NCBI RefSeq assembly: GCF_000384295.1
Contig: NZ_KB913037.1
Coordinates: 784,762-848,761, forward strand
DNA: 64,000 nt
Reading direction: 5' to 3'
Source: Amycolatopsis balhimycina FH 1894
Lineage (GTDB): Bacteria > Actinomycetota > Actinomycetes > Mycobacteriales > Pseudonocardiaceae
The translations under genes and the position numbers were made by a program. Positions 1 to 8,965 of the stretch are shown here, piece by piece. How positions within the stretch are numbered: the first letter of the stretch is position 1; the number at the start of each line of letters is the position of its first letter. The notes beneath the pieces are model-generated. The model was not told the DNA's origin, made no database searches, and saw nothing but the letters and a program-made list of their open reading frames with translations.

Positions 1-771
1 GGCGGTTTCGGTGTCGGCGGACAGGGCTTCCTTCGCCAGCACGCATTCCTGGCGCAGCCGCACGATGGCGGCCACCGCCCCCGCGTCGTCCGGGTCGATC
101 CGCGACAGCTTCCCGTCGAGCGCACGGTCGACGTGCCCGAAGACGGCTTCGTCGAAGTCGACGCCGCCGAGGCCCTCGATGCCTTCCGGAGTACCGAGGA
201 TCTCGAAGCCGCCGCCGCGCTTGCGGAGCACGGTCGCGTCGAAAGTGCCCCCGCCGAGGTCGTACACTGCGACGACGGCGCCGTCGTCCAGGCGTTCCTG
301 GGCCGCGTAGTGCGCCGCCGCCGCCTCGGGTTCGGTGATCAGGGCGACGCGGTCGATCCCGGTCAGCCGCGGCACCTGCTCGAACAGCTCCCGCTTGTAC
401 GGCCCCCAGTTCGCCGGGTGGGTCAGGGTGATCCGGTCCGGACGGCCGCCCTGTTGCGCGGTGACCGTCCGGACCACGTACCCGAGCAGGTGGGCCATCA
501 GCGACGCGACCGAATGCGGCGCACCACCGAGCAGCACCGGCGTCGGATCGCCGAGGCGCCGCTTGAACTCCCGCGCCACGCGGTCGGGTTCGACGGCCGC
601 ACGCCGGCTCGCCGCGTCCCCGACCAGCACCCCGCCGTCGGCCCGCAGCAGCACGACCGACGGGATGGCGGCCGTGCGGTCGCCGAGTGACACCATTTCG
701 ACGTGGCCGGCGCTGTCGACGGCGGCGGCCGTGAAGGTCGTGCCGAGGTCGATGCCCAGTCCGTAGCCCAT
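1..771 (-). CDS. Hsp70-family ATPase (DnaK-like), 3' end beyond the window
   Basis: The N-terminal 257 residues of an Hsp70/actin-fold ATPase are visible; the rest lies left of the window. The start ATG at 771 gives MGYGLGIDLGTTF, the phosphate-1 loop (IDLGTT, residues 7-12). The phosphate-2 motif DLGGGTFD is at residues 171-178, preceded by TEPEAAA near residue 147, both hallmarks of the nucleotide-binding domain. It is the last visible gene of a five-gene minus-strand operon; its ATG follows the upstream stop after one base, so translation is probably coupled. Such Hsp70 homologues linked to dynamins are usually not the housekeeping DnaK. Whether a substrate-binding domain follows cannot be seen. 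The client is unknown. Confidence 0.9.
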   Translation of the reverse strand, partial: MGYGLGIDLGTTFTAAAVDSAGHVEMVSLGDRTAAIPSVVLLRADGGVLVGDAASRRAAVEPDRVAREFKRRLGDPTPVLLGGAPHSVASLMAHLLGYVVRTVTAQQGGRPDRITLTHPANWGPYKRELFEQVPRLTGIDRVALITEPEAAAAHYAAQERLDDGAVVAVYDLGGGTFDATVLRKRGGGFEILGTPEGIEGLGGVDFDEAVFGHVDRALDGKLSRIDPDDAGAVAAIVRLRQECVLAKEALSADTETA

Positions 772-772
772 G

Positions 773-2020
773 TCAGCCTCCGCCGTCCGCGTGCGCGTGG
801 TCAAAAGTCCGGTGCTCGTCCGGAACCGGCTGCGGTTCCGGGTCTTCGAGGTGGTCGTGGTGTGCTTCGTGCTCTGGTGGCGGCTCCGCCGGCGGAGTCG
901 CTTCGGGCGGCGGCTCATCCGGCACACGGTCGTGGTCCGGCAAGTGCTGTCCCGTGCCCGGCCCGGGGTCCGGGTCGTGCCGCCGCGGTGGCTCGAAGGG
1001 GTGCTTCTCCTCGGCCGGGTGCGGCCGGGCGCCCGTCACTTCGCCGGCGTCGTGGTGCTTCGGTTCGGGCTCGGTGACGAAGCTGTGCTTCGGGGCCGGG
1101 TGCTCGGCCAGCGAGTTCGACGCGGCCAAGGTCGTCGTTTCGACCGCGACCGGCTGCACCGACGGAGTGTCCACTGTGGAGGGAGCGCGGCTGAACGTGA
1201 CGACCGCCGGTGGCGCGGGCAGCGACGACGCGGGAGCGGTCACCGACGTCGTCACCGTGGCCCCGCGCGCCTTGTCCCCCACGGTCTCGGTCTGGTGGAC
1301 CGTCGGCCCGGCCGGCTCCCCGAACGGGTCTTCGGCCTTCGCCTGCTCGTCCACGCTGATCCCGACCTCGATCCCGGGCGGACCGGTCTCGGCTTCGTCG
1401 AGGACGACCGTCTCCTCCTGGAACACCTCGATGTCGCCGTGCCCCGGCGCGTCCGGGGTGAGCTCGTAGGTCAGCGAGCCCTCGTGCTCCACGGTGATCG
1501 TGCCGTCCGGGTTCTCGTGGACCACGATGCCGGCGTCCTGGACGATGTCGATGTCCGTGTCGCCCGGGGTCCCGTCGCCGGGCACGACGAGGTGCTGGTG
1601 GTCGACGTACACCTCGTCGTGGCCGTGGTTGTGCACCACGAACCGCTCGGTCGCGTCGATGACGAAGTTGCCGAACTCGTCCTCGCGGACGTCGATCTGC
1701 TCGAACTCCTCGACGGTGGGCAGCTCCTCGAGCGGCGTGCCACCGGTGGTCTCCGGGTGCCAGACGGTGCCCGTCCGCGCCTCGACCGAGCCGTCCTCGC
1801 CGCGGGTCACCGTGTGGGTCTCCACCTCGGGGACGTACTCGTGCCCGCCGGCCTCGTGCGCCGTCTCCGCCGCGACCGGTTCCGGGTGCGGCGGTGGCGG
1901 TGGCGGTGGCGGTGGCGCGCCGGGCGACCCCGGCGTGAGCAGGGTGCCGGCCACGTCCGACGCGACGGCACCGGCGACGGCCGCGGCGGCCCGCTTGGTC
2001 TTCTTCGGCAGGTCGTTCAT
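773..2020 (-). CDS. Acidic Pro/His/Glu-rich 415-aa protein of unknown function between dynamin and Hsp70 genes
   Basis: I do not recognise a named family. A short basic N-terminus (KKTKR) and an Ala/Val-rich stretch (residues 11-28) are followed by a nine-proline run (36-44). A central region of about 200 residues is rich in Asp, Glu, Val and His and reads like repeated beta-strands. The C-terminal 120 residues are Pro/His/Glu-rich and look disordered. There is no clear signal peptide or membrane span. The start overlaps the upstream dynamin stop by four bases and its stop lies one base before the Hsp70 ATG, so it is a fixed operon member. A role as adaptor or client of the dynamin/Hsp70 pair is inference from position only. 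Confidence 0.75.
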   Translation of the reverse strand: MNDLPKKTKRAAAAVAGAVASDVAGTLLTPGSPGAPPPPPPPPPHPEPVAAETAHEAGGHEYVPEVETHTVTRGEDGSVEARTGTVWHPETTGGTPLEELPTVEEFEQIDVREDEFGNFVIDATERFVVHNHGHDEVYVDHQHLVVPGDGTPGDTDIDIVQDAGIVVHENPDGTITVEHEGSLTYELTPDAPGHGDIEVFQEETVVLDEAETGPPGIEVGISVDEQAKAEDPFGEPAGPTVHQTETVGDKARGATVTTSVTAPASSLPAPPAVVTFSRAPSTVDTPSVQPVAVETTTLAASNSLAEHPAPKHSFVTEPEPKHHDAGEVTGARPHPAEEKHPFEPPRRHDPDPGPGTGQHLPDHDRVPDEPPPEATPPAEPPPEHEAHHDHLEDPEPQPVPDEHRTFDHAHADGGG

Positions 2021-3495
2021 GACAAGACCTCCGCCCGCGCTTCGCTGAGCAGGATTCCTTCACACGTGCGCACGAGAACGCGGGCGGCGTCGCGGACATC
2101 GCGCGGCGACGCGGGGTGCTCGGCGCGCCGCTGCCACCTCAGCAGCTGCGCGCCGAGCGCCTGCCGGATCGCCGCGCGGCCCGCGTCCGCGGGCAGGCCC
2201 AGCCGGCTCGGCACATCCACCCCGGCCGCGCCGAGCAGCCGTTCCGCGTCGCGGGCCTCGTCGGTGGTGAGCAGCACAACGCCGAGCCGGATCGAGTCGA
2301 TCAGCTGGATCTCGGCGAATTCGTGCGCGCCGGCGACGATCCGCTCCCATTCGTGCAGCAGCCCGCCGGTGCGGTCGGGGTAGGCGCGCAGCACCGGTTC
2401 CACGGCCTGCAGCGCCGACCGGGCCTTGAGCACGTCGGCCCGCGCGGCGAACTGGGTGGTCAGCAGCGCGCGCAGGCGGTGCAGGCCGCTGCGGGCCAGC
2501 AGCTCGCCCGACAACGCCCGCGCGCCGCTCACGTGGCCACCGCGAGTCAGCTCGACCGCCAGCCGGACGCCGAAGAGCCCGTAACGGGCCAGCAGCTCGG
2601 CGCGTTCGCCGAGCGGCAGCTCCACTTCGGACTCCGCACGCGCGAACCGGTCGGCCGATGTCAGCAGCCGCGCCACTTCGCCTTCGGGGGCGGCGGCCAG
2701 CACCCGGAACGCGTGGTGCTCGGACTCCTTCAGCGACGCGGCCGAGCTGGCCAGCAGGCCGGCCACCGGGACCACGGTCTGGCAAAGACCCCGTACCCGG
2801 GGGTCACGGGCGTAGCGGTCGGCGATCTTCGCCGCCGAGTCCAGTGCGTCGGTGCGGGCGTGCCCGACCTCGTCGGCCTTCGCCAGCACGCCGATGGTGT
2901 TCACCGGGCGCCGCTGCGCGGGGTCGTCGTGGAAGGCCTCCAGGAACCGGACGTCGTCGCCGTGCACGTGCCGCATCAGGTAGATCACCGCGTCCGCGGT
3001 GCCCACGCCGTCGCCCTCGGGCACCAGCGCCACCTCGGTGCGTTCGGAGACCGCCGGCCGCGCCGAGCCGAGCCCGGGCGTGTCGATCAGGGTCATCGCG
3101 CGCAGCGCGGGCGACGGCCAGTCGACGACGAGCCGTTCGACGTCGCCGGGCGCCATCCCGAGTTCGAGTCCGAGCGTGCCGGACAGGCGCCCGAACGGCA
3201 GCTGCCGCGGCATCCCGCGCAGCGGGTGCAGCATGATCCGGTAGGTCGGGCCGTTGCGGTACCAGGTGACGACGCGGGTGCACTCCCCCGCGTCGGTCGC
3301 CGCGAGTTCCTGGCCGACCAGCGCGTTGAGCAGCGTGGACTTCCCGGCCTTGACCCGGCCGGCGATCGCGACGCGCAGCGGCTCGGCCAGCCGGCCGGCG
3401 ATCTGCCGCAGCACCGGCTCGGCCGGGGTGCCGGCGTACCCGGCGCACGCGCGGGCAGCGAACCCGCGGACCTGGAAGTACAGCGACGGTGTCAT
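2017..3495 (-). CDS. iniC: Dynamin-like GTPase, IniC type
   Basis: A 492-aa bacterial dynamin-like protein. The G1/P-loop GRVKAGKST is at residues 46-54, the G3 motif DTPG at 138-141 and a G4-like AKAD at about 205-208. A helical stalk-like region with no transmembrane segment follows. Length and position as the second of two tandem dynamins match mycobacterial IniC (about 490 aa), which works with IniA in membrane remodelling and tolerance of cell-wall-active drugs. The start overlaps the end of the 613-aa dynamin by four bases (ATGA), so the pair is translationally coupled. The family is certain; orthology to iniC rests on order and size, not alignment. Confidence 0.85.
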   Translation of the reverse strand: MTPSLYFQVRGFAARACAGYAGTPAEPVLRQIAGRLAEPLRVAIAGRVKAGKSTLLNALVGQELAATDAGECTRVVTWYRNGPTYRIMLHPLRGMPRQLPFGRLSGTLGLELGMAPGDVERLVVDWPSPALRAMTLIDTPGLGSARPAVSERTEVALVPEGDGVGTADAVIYLMRHVHGDDVRFLEAFHDDPAQRRPVNTIGVLAKADEVGHARTDALDSAAKIADRYARDPRVRGLCQTVVPVAGLLASSAASLKESEHHAFRVLAAAPEGEVARLLTSADRFARAESEVELPLGERAELLARYGLFGVRLAVELTRGGHVSGARALSGELLARSGLHRLRALLTTQFAARADVLKARSALQAVEPVLRAYPDRTGGLLHEWERIVAGAHEFAEIQLIDSIRLGVVLLTTDEARDAERLLGAAGVDVPSRLGLPADAGRAAIRQALGAQLLRWQRRAEHPASPRDVRDAARVLVRTCEGILLSEARAEVLS

Positions 3496-5333
3496 CGTGT
3501 CACCGCCGGGACCGGCTTCGGCGCACTGCGCTCGGTGAGTTCGCCGGCGCGGCGGCCGAGCACTTCGAGGGCCTCGATGTCGGCCTCCAGCCGCTTGAGC
3601 TCACCCACCTCGGCCTCGTCGTCGACGACGGCCTTCTTCGCGTTCGCCAGCGCTTCGGTCAGGGACCGCTGGAGTTCTTCGACCCGTGCGCTATACGCGT
3701 CACGGAGTTCGCGCTGCACGGTCCGCATCGCGTCGCGGGAGTCCTTGCCCACCTGGAGGTTGAACTCGTCGACGAACCGGCGGACCGCGGTCTTCGCCAG
3801 CGTGCGGCGCTTTTCCAGCTGCCGCTTGCGTTCGTCGAGAAAGCCGGAGCGCCCCATCAGCAGGCCGGCCGCGACGCCGAACGGGGTCGGGATGGCCAGC
3901 GCGGCCATCTTCGTGAGCATGGAGAACATCAGGAACCCGCTGTAGGCCTTCTGGAACGCGGCCATCCCGGTGGTGCCGCGGGTCTTGGCCCCGGTGAACG
4001 ACGAATCGATGTCGATCGCCTCGACGACCGTCACGGGTGCCTGGACCTCGCGCGGCAGCACGGCCTGCGACTCGGCGAGCTCGAAGTGCTCGGCGACGCG
4101 GCCGGCGAGGCCGCGGGCCTGCTTGACGAACCCCGCGTAGTTCTCCAGTGTCTCGTTCGCCAGGCGCTGGCGCAGCCACTTCTCGAACTCCGCCCAGTTC
4201 TTGGCGGGGTCACCCTCTTCGATGGCCTCTTCGGCCTCGTGCAGCACGCCGCGGGAACGAGCGCGCAGGTCGTAGTCCACATCGGACGAGATATCGGCGA
4301 AGCCGTCGAAGAGCAGCTGCTGCCACTTCGCGGACTGACTGCGCAGCGCGTCGACGCGGTCGTTCACGCGGCCGAGTTCCTCGATGAGCGCGGCGGACTG
4401 CTCGGGGTGCGCGAGCGCGGTGCGGCGGGCACGCAGGGCCGCGTGCAGCTGCCCGACCGCGGACCCGACGTGCAGGCCGACGGCGTTCAGGGCGGAGCGT
4501 TCGGCGTCCCCGACCACGCCCTGCAGCCGTTTCACCAGCTGCGGGAAGCCGGATTCGACATTCATCTCCTGATCGGCCGAACGGGCCGCGACGGTGCGCA
4601 GCTCGGAGGAGACGGCGACGGTGTCGATGGCGATCCCGCACGCTTCGAGGTGCCCGGCGTCGAGCTCGAGGATCCGCCGCCACTGCGGGTAGAGGTCGAT
4701 CTTGGTGAGGACGAAGAAGACCGTCGGGCAGAGTTCTTTCACCGTCCGGAGGAACCGCAGCTCGGCGCCCGTCAGTTCCTGGGAGGCGTCGGAGAGGAAG
4801 AGGACCGCGTGCGCCCTCGGCAGCGAGCTGACCGTGACGGCGTTGTGCAGCGAGCCGAGCCCGCCGACGCCGGGCGTGTCGACCAGCACCAGCCCGCCCG
4901 AGAGCAGCTGGCGGCTGATCGACGCGGTGACCGATCTCAGCTTGCGGAGGTTGCCGGGGTTCCCGGCTTCACTCACGTGAGACGGCAGGTCTTCGAGGGA
5001 GATCCGCTCGGTCCACGGCGGCGACGACGGGTCGGCCGGTTCGTAGGTCGCCAGAGCCCCGGACTCCGGCGCGTAGCGGACCACGGTCGGCACCGCGGTC
5101 GCGATGTCGTCGTCGACCGGGCAGATCTTGGCGGTCAGCAGCGCGTTGATGAGAGAACTCTTGCCCTGCTTGAATTCGCCGACCACGTAGACGGTGACGT
5201 CGGGTTCGGACAGCAGGCGCCGGGCGTCGGTGAGTCGCTGGACGAGGTCGTCCCGACCGTACGCGTTGGCACCCTTGACGGCGAGGTCGAGAGTGTCGAG
5301 GGCGATGCGCCCCCCGCCGCTCGGCTCCTGCAT
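3492..5333 (-). CDS. iniA: Dynamin-like GTPase with membrane-inserting helices, IniA type
   Basis: A 613-aa dynamin-family GTPase. G1 is GEFKQGKSS (residues 52-60), G3 DTPGVGG (152-158) and G4 TKID (210-213). A long alpha-helical region follows, with a hydrophobic segment (MFSMLTKMAALAIPTPFG) around residues 450-485 that could form a membrane-binding paddle. Length (IniA about 640 aa) and the arrangement after a repeat-rich protein and before a shorter dynamin match the mycobacterial iniBAC operon, which responds to cell-envelope stress. The ATG at 5333 lies 35 bp after the stop of the His-rich repeat protein, consistent with one transcript. The symbol rests on architecture and should be confirmed by alignment. 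Confidence 0.88.
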   Translation of the reverse strand: MQEPSGGGRIALDTLDLAVKGANAYGRDDLVQRLTDARRLLSEPDVTVYVVGEFKQGKSSLINALLTAKICPVDDDIATAVPTVVRYAPESGALATYEPADPSSPPWTERISLEDLPSHVSEAGNPGNLRKLRSVTASISRQLLSGGLVLVDTPGVGGLGSLHNAVTVSSLPRAHAVLFLSDASQELTGAELRFLRTVKELCPTVFFVLTKIDLYPQWRRILELDAGHLEACGIAIDTVAVSSELRTVAARSADQEMNVESGFPQLVKRLQGVVGDAERSALNAVGLHVGSAVGQLHAALRARRTALAHPEQSAALIEELGRVNDRVDALRSQSAKWQQLLFDGFADISSDVDYDLRARSRGVLHEAEEAIEEGDPAKNWAEFEKWLRQRLANETLENYAGFVKQARGLAGRVAEHFELAESQAVLPREVQAPVTVVEAIDIDSSFTGAKTRGTTGMAAFQKAYSGFLMFSMLTKMAALAIPTPFGVAAGLLMGRSGFLDERKRQLEKRRTLAKTAVRRFVDEFNLQVGKDSRDAMRTVQRELRDAYSARVEELQRSLTEALANAKKAVVDDEAEVGELKRLEADIEALEVLGRRAGELTERSAPKPVPAVTR

Positions 5334-5367
5334 GACCGCTCCTTCTGCTCCTTCTGCTTACGCCGGC

Positions 5368-5870
5368 TCAGACGTGCGGGTCGACGTCGTGGTGGTGGTA
5401 GTCGGCGTGGTGGTCGTGCCCGCCGCCGTGGTGGTGCTCGTGCTCGTGGTGGTGCTCGGTGGCCGCCTGCTCGTTGAACTGGTCGCCGCCGTGGCCGTGG
5501 TGCCCGTGGCCTGCTCGTTCTGGAAGATGTTCCCGTGGCCACCGGTCGAGGCCTGCTCGTTGAACTGGTTCCCACCGTGACCGCCCGAGCCCTGCTCGTT
5601 CTGGAACACGTCACCCCCGGCCACCGGTCGAGGCCTGCTCGTTGAACTGGTTCCCGCCGTGACCACCCGAGCCCTGCTCGTTCTGGAACACGTCACCCCC
5701 GGCCACCCGTGGAAGCCTGCTCGTTGAACTGGTCGCCGCCGTGGCCGTGGTGCCCGTGGGCCCTGCCTCGTTCTGGAAGATGTTCCCCGTGGCCACCGGT
5801 CGAGGCCTGCTCGTTGAACTGGTTCCCACCCGTGACCACCCGAACCCTGCTCGTTCTGGGAACACGTCAC
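5368..5870 (-). pseudogene. Repeat-rich Gly/Asn/Gln protein with His-rich tail (IniB-like position), frame broken
   Basis: In the minus strand, short units such as VFQNEQGSGGHGGNQFNEQ recur, ending in a very His/Asp/Glu-rich tail (about 17 His in the last 45 residues, ending DPHV) with a TGA at 5370-5368. No single frame runs through: a base is missing near 5505 (the second copy suggests EQGHGHHGHGGDQFNEQ), the repeat period at 5539/5621 is 82 bp, and the copy at 5717-5866 has several one-base homopolymer insertions. Position before the IniA/IniC-type dynamins and Gly-rich composition suggest an IniB-like protein, but the N-terminus is absent. The His tail may bind metal. The defects look like sequence errors rather than decay, but this cannot be proven here. 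Confidence 0.6.
5462..5866 (-). repeat. Degenerate tandem coding repeat (about 82 bp and about 250 bp periods)
   Basis: The block CCACCGGTCGAGGCCTGCTC occurs at 5539 and 5621 and again in a damaged copy near 5795. A longer unit (5465-5616) is repeated at 5717-5866. The second long copy differs mainly by single extra bases in runs of G or C (for example TGTTCCCC for TGTTCCC, TTCTGGG for TTCTGG). This is the source of the frame breaks in the repeat protein. Confidence 0.85.
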
Positions 5871-5874
5871 CGCG

Positions 5875-6895
5875 CTGTGCGCGCGGCGCTTGTCTCGGAA
5901 CGGCGTCTCGCGGCTGGCCTGCGGTTCGGGACGTCCGAGGTGCTGCATCCGGCGGCTGCGGGCACGCCCGCGCCTGCTCGTCGGAAAGACCAGCCCGCAG
6001 CAGTCTTCCCGGCCCGCCCGTCGCGTCGGCTGCTGGGCCGCTCGCGACGTGAGGACTGTAGTCGGCGGCGGCCCGAGCGGAGGCGAGGCGCACCCCGCGG
6101 TGCCGCGGCACGCTCCGCGGGTGGGCGCGCGCCGTGGGTCGGCGGCCGGTGCCCGGGGCGAACCACGTCGCCGGCCGGCGGCCTCGCGCGCCGAGAAGGC
6201 GGCGGCTGCCGCGAGCGTCGGCCGGCTCCGGGCGTCGCGGCGAGTATCCGCCACCGACCTGGTCCGGTTCGGGTCGCGCGCGGCGGACCTTCCGCAGGAC
6301 GTGGGCGGGATCTCTGGGCGCCGGCGCTGGGCCGCGGCCGACTGCCGCGCTGCCGAGTTTCCCCGTGGCGCGGTGGGCTCGGGACGCCCTGGCCGCGGCT
6401 TCCGCGGCGAGCAGCCGCGAGCCGGTGTCGGCGAACGCCGTCGCGCGACGGCGTCCAGCCCCGCCGCGTCCGCCGCCGACAAAGCCCGCGCGTGGGCCGC
6501 GTACAGCGGCCCCAGGATCCCGCCCACGTCCGGCGGAAGGTCCGCGTCCACCCCGAACCGGACCAGGTCGTGGCGGATCTCGGCCGCGCGACGCCGAGCC
6601 GGCCCGACGCCTCGGCGGCAGCCGCGGCTTCGGCGGCGAGGCCGGCCGCCCGGACGTTTCGCCCCGGGCGCCGCCGCCCAGGCGCGCGCCCACCCGCCGA
6701 GCGGGCCCGGTAGGTCGACGTCCTCGGGCCGCCCGCTCATCGCCGTCGCCCGGCCCAGCGCCGACGCGACGGCGGGCCGGAACTCGTGCGGCTGGTCGTT
6801 CCCGTCGACGGCGAGGGCTTCCCGCAGCCGCCGGATCGCACCTCGGACGTCGCCGCAGGCCAGCGCGACCGTGCCGAGCGACGCCGCCGCGCCGG
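5875..6895. repeat. Imperfect inverted duplication of part of the regulator gene
   Basis: Plus-strand sequence from about 5875 to 6330 is an imperfect copy of the reverse complement of about 6490-6895. For example, CTGGCCTGCGG and GACGTCCGAGG near 5915-5940 match the minus strand near 6850-6875; GTGGGCGCGCGCC at 6121 matches near 6690; and CTGGTCCGGTTCGGG at 6260 matches near 6575. The left arm carries many small indels. The arms flank about 100-150 bp that still encodes regulator sequence, with a CGCCGTCGCGCGACGGCG palindrome at about 6440-6457. The left arm stands where the 3' end of the regulator and the 5' end of the repeat gene are expected. Confidence 0.8.
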
Positions 6896-8639
6896 CGAGG
6901 GCCGGGCCCCAGGGGTCGCCGATCGCGTCCCGGTACCCGGCTCCGGCCAGGTCTTCGGCTTCCTCGAGCCGTCCCGCCCGGCACAGCGCGACGATCCGCG
7001 CGTGCTCCAGCCGGACCCGCGCCCCGGGCGCGGAAGCGTCGGAGATCCGCGCCGCGATGGCCAGGCCTTCTTCGACGACGCCGAGGCACGCCTCGGTGCG
7101 CCCGCTGTCGGCCAGGGTCCCGGCCGCGACGACCAGGGCCCCGAGCCGGAGCGGGTCGGCGCGGCGGTTGCGGTCCAGGACCGGTCCGAGCAGGTCGAGG
7201 GCGGTCCGGCAGGCACCGGCCGCCGCGCGCAGGGCCGCGCGGGCGGTGACCAGGTCGTCCGCGGTCCCCGACACCGCCGTCTCCGCCGTGTCCAGCACGG
7301 CTTCGGCGTCGTCCGCGCGCCTCAGGCCGAACGCCAGGTTGAGCGCCCGGGTCGCCGAGACGCGGGCGTGCTGCGCGTCCGAAACCGTCTCGCCGGCCAG
7401 CTCCACCAGCAGGGCGTCGGCGTCGGCGTGCCGCCCGCCGGCGATCCGGACCTGGGCAAGCAGGAACTTCGCGCCGAACCCGCCGCCCGATCGGACGGAT
7501 TCCGCCGCCAGCTGCTCGGCCTGCGGGAAGTCCTTGCGCAGCAACGTTTCCGCCGCGGCGCGGACGAGCTGCGGGTCGATCGGCAACCCGGCGGCCAACC
7601 GCCACCGCACCAGCCGGGGCTTGTCCTCGGCACGCCGGGCACCGGTGAGGTCCAGGGTCTGGGCGAGGATCCGGTAGGTGTCGCGCTGGCGCAGCGGAGA
7701 CGTCCGGCGCCGGATCACCTCCGCGTAGAGCGGATGCGCGAGCCGGACGTTCAGCCGTCGCCCGGTGCGTTCCGACACGACGAGCCCGGCCTGCTCGGTG
7801 GACGCGAGGACGCGCCCCGCCCCGAGCCGGACCAGCGGTTCGCAGCCCAGCGGCTCCCCGAAAGCCAAGAGTTCCAGCAGCCGCCGTTCGTCGGCGTCGA
7901 CCCGGTCGGTGCGGGTTTCGATCAGCTCGACCAGCCGCGGGGTAGCGGTCAGGGCGCCACTCCACCGCCACACGCCGTCCACAGCCGACAGCGAACCGCT
8001 GTCCAGTCCGCCCTGGACCAGCTCGCGCAGGAACAGGGGGTTCCCGAGGGACAGGTGCCACAGCCGGTGCTCCGCCTCGTCTTCGAGCCGGCCGCCCAGT
8101 GTCGCGGTTATCAGCTCGGTGGTCTGGGGGCGGGTGAGCTCGCGGACGTCGAGCCGCTCGGCGACGCGGTCCTTCCACATCGCGAACACCGGGTCCGGCA
8201 CGCTCACCCCGTGCGGCGCGATCACGATCACGAACGCCGACGCGGTCGCGGCCAGCTGGTGCACCAGGGTCGCGGACAGGTCGTCGAGCAGGTGGGCGTC
8301 GTCGACGCAGAGGACGAGACGCCGTCCTTCCGCGCCGCGGGTGAGGTGGCCGGCGACCTGGTTGAGCCGGTGCGCGCGGTCCGCCGTGCCGTCCGCGCCG
8401 CCGGGCAGCAGGTGCGCGAAGGCGCCGAACGGGATGGTCGAAGCGGACGACATCGCGCGCACCCAGTGCGTGCGGGCGCCCCCGGCAGCCAGCTCGGCCA
8501 GCAGCACCTTCGCCAGGCGTGTCTTGCCGGCGCCGGCGCGCCCGGTCAGCAGCAGCCCGCACACCTCGGCATCGGCCAGTGCCCGGCGCGCGAACACCAG
8601 TTCCTGCTCGCGGCCGACCAGCGGCCAGTCGTTCCCCAC
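6450..8639 (-). CDS. LuxR/MalT-type AAA ATPase transcriptional regulator, C-terminal part disrupted
   Basis: A large STAND/AAA regulator. The start is probably GTG at 8639 (VGNDWPLVGREQELVF), with GGGAGG 7 nt upstream; an in-frame ATG exists at 8687. Walker A (GRAGAGKT) lies about 35 residues in, a Walker B-like LCVDDAHLL about 85 residues later, then long helical repeats typical of LuxR-family ATP-binding regulators. The frame holds to about 6700. Codon use then suggests compensating shifts near 6670 and 6590 and a break near 6445, after which family-typical sequence (DTGSRLLAAEAAARASRAH) appears in another frame. The expected GerE helix-turn-helix is not present: that region is occupied by an inverted duplicate. 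It points toward the ini-like operon but control of it is inference. Confidence 0.8.
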
Positions 8640-8965
8640 ACCCACTGCCTCCCCGCCCCTCGCCGGCTTCCCGGTGGTTGCGCACACCCGTTGCTCGGAT
8701 AATGACTACGTCGAGCCCGGCCGAGTACCGGATCGGCGCAATGATTTGGCATAGATCGGCGAACGGCACGGCAAATACGACACATCGGACAGTCGATCTT
8801 CGATTTAGTGAGCATTTCCCGAATATTCCGCGGAAACCGTGATCAAAGATTCCCCGGTGATTCTTTTCCTTAGTCACGGCATTCTTCGGACGCGCGGCGG
8901 CAGCTGACGGCGGCCGCCAGCGCTTCGCCAGTGACCGGTAAGCCGCCGCGGCGACGCTCTCCCGC
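8640..8965. other. Intergenic region between divergent regulator and monooxygenase genes
   Basis: This stretch separates the start of the LuxR-type gene (minus) and the FAD enzyme (plus). It is notably richer in A/T than the rest of the window between about 8690 and 8880 and should hold both promoters. I see no convincing gene or strong palindrome. Confidence 0.5.

Noticed and set aside
5462..5866. Repeats as a CRISPR array
   Set aside because: Units are long, coding-like and contiguous, without unique spacers of constant size or cas genes.
5880..6060. Apparent GerE helix-turn-helix fragments (GLSDEQ, LTSRE-like, ASRE) on the minus strand
   Set aside because: The segment is explained as an inverted copy of 6740-6895, part of the regulator's helical repeat region, so the resemblance is accidental.
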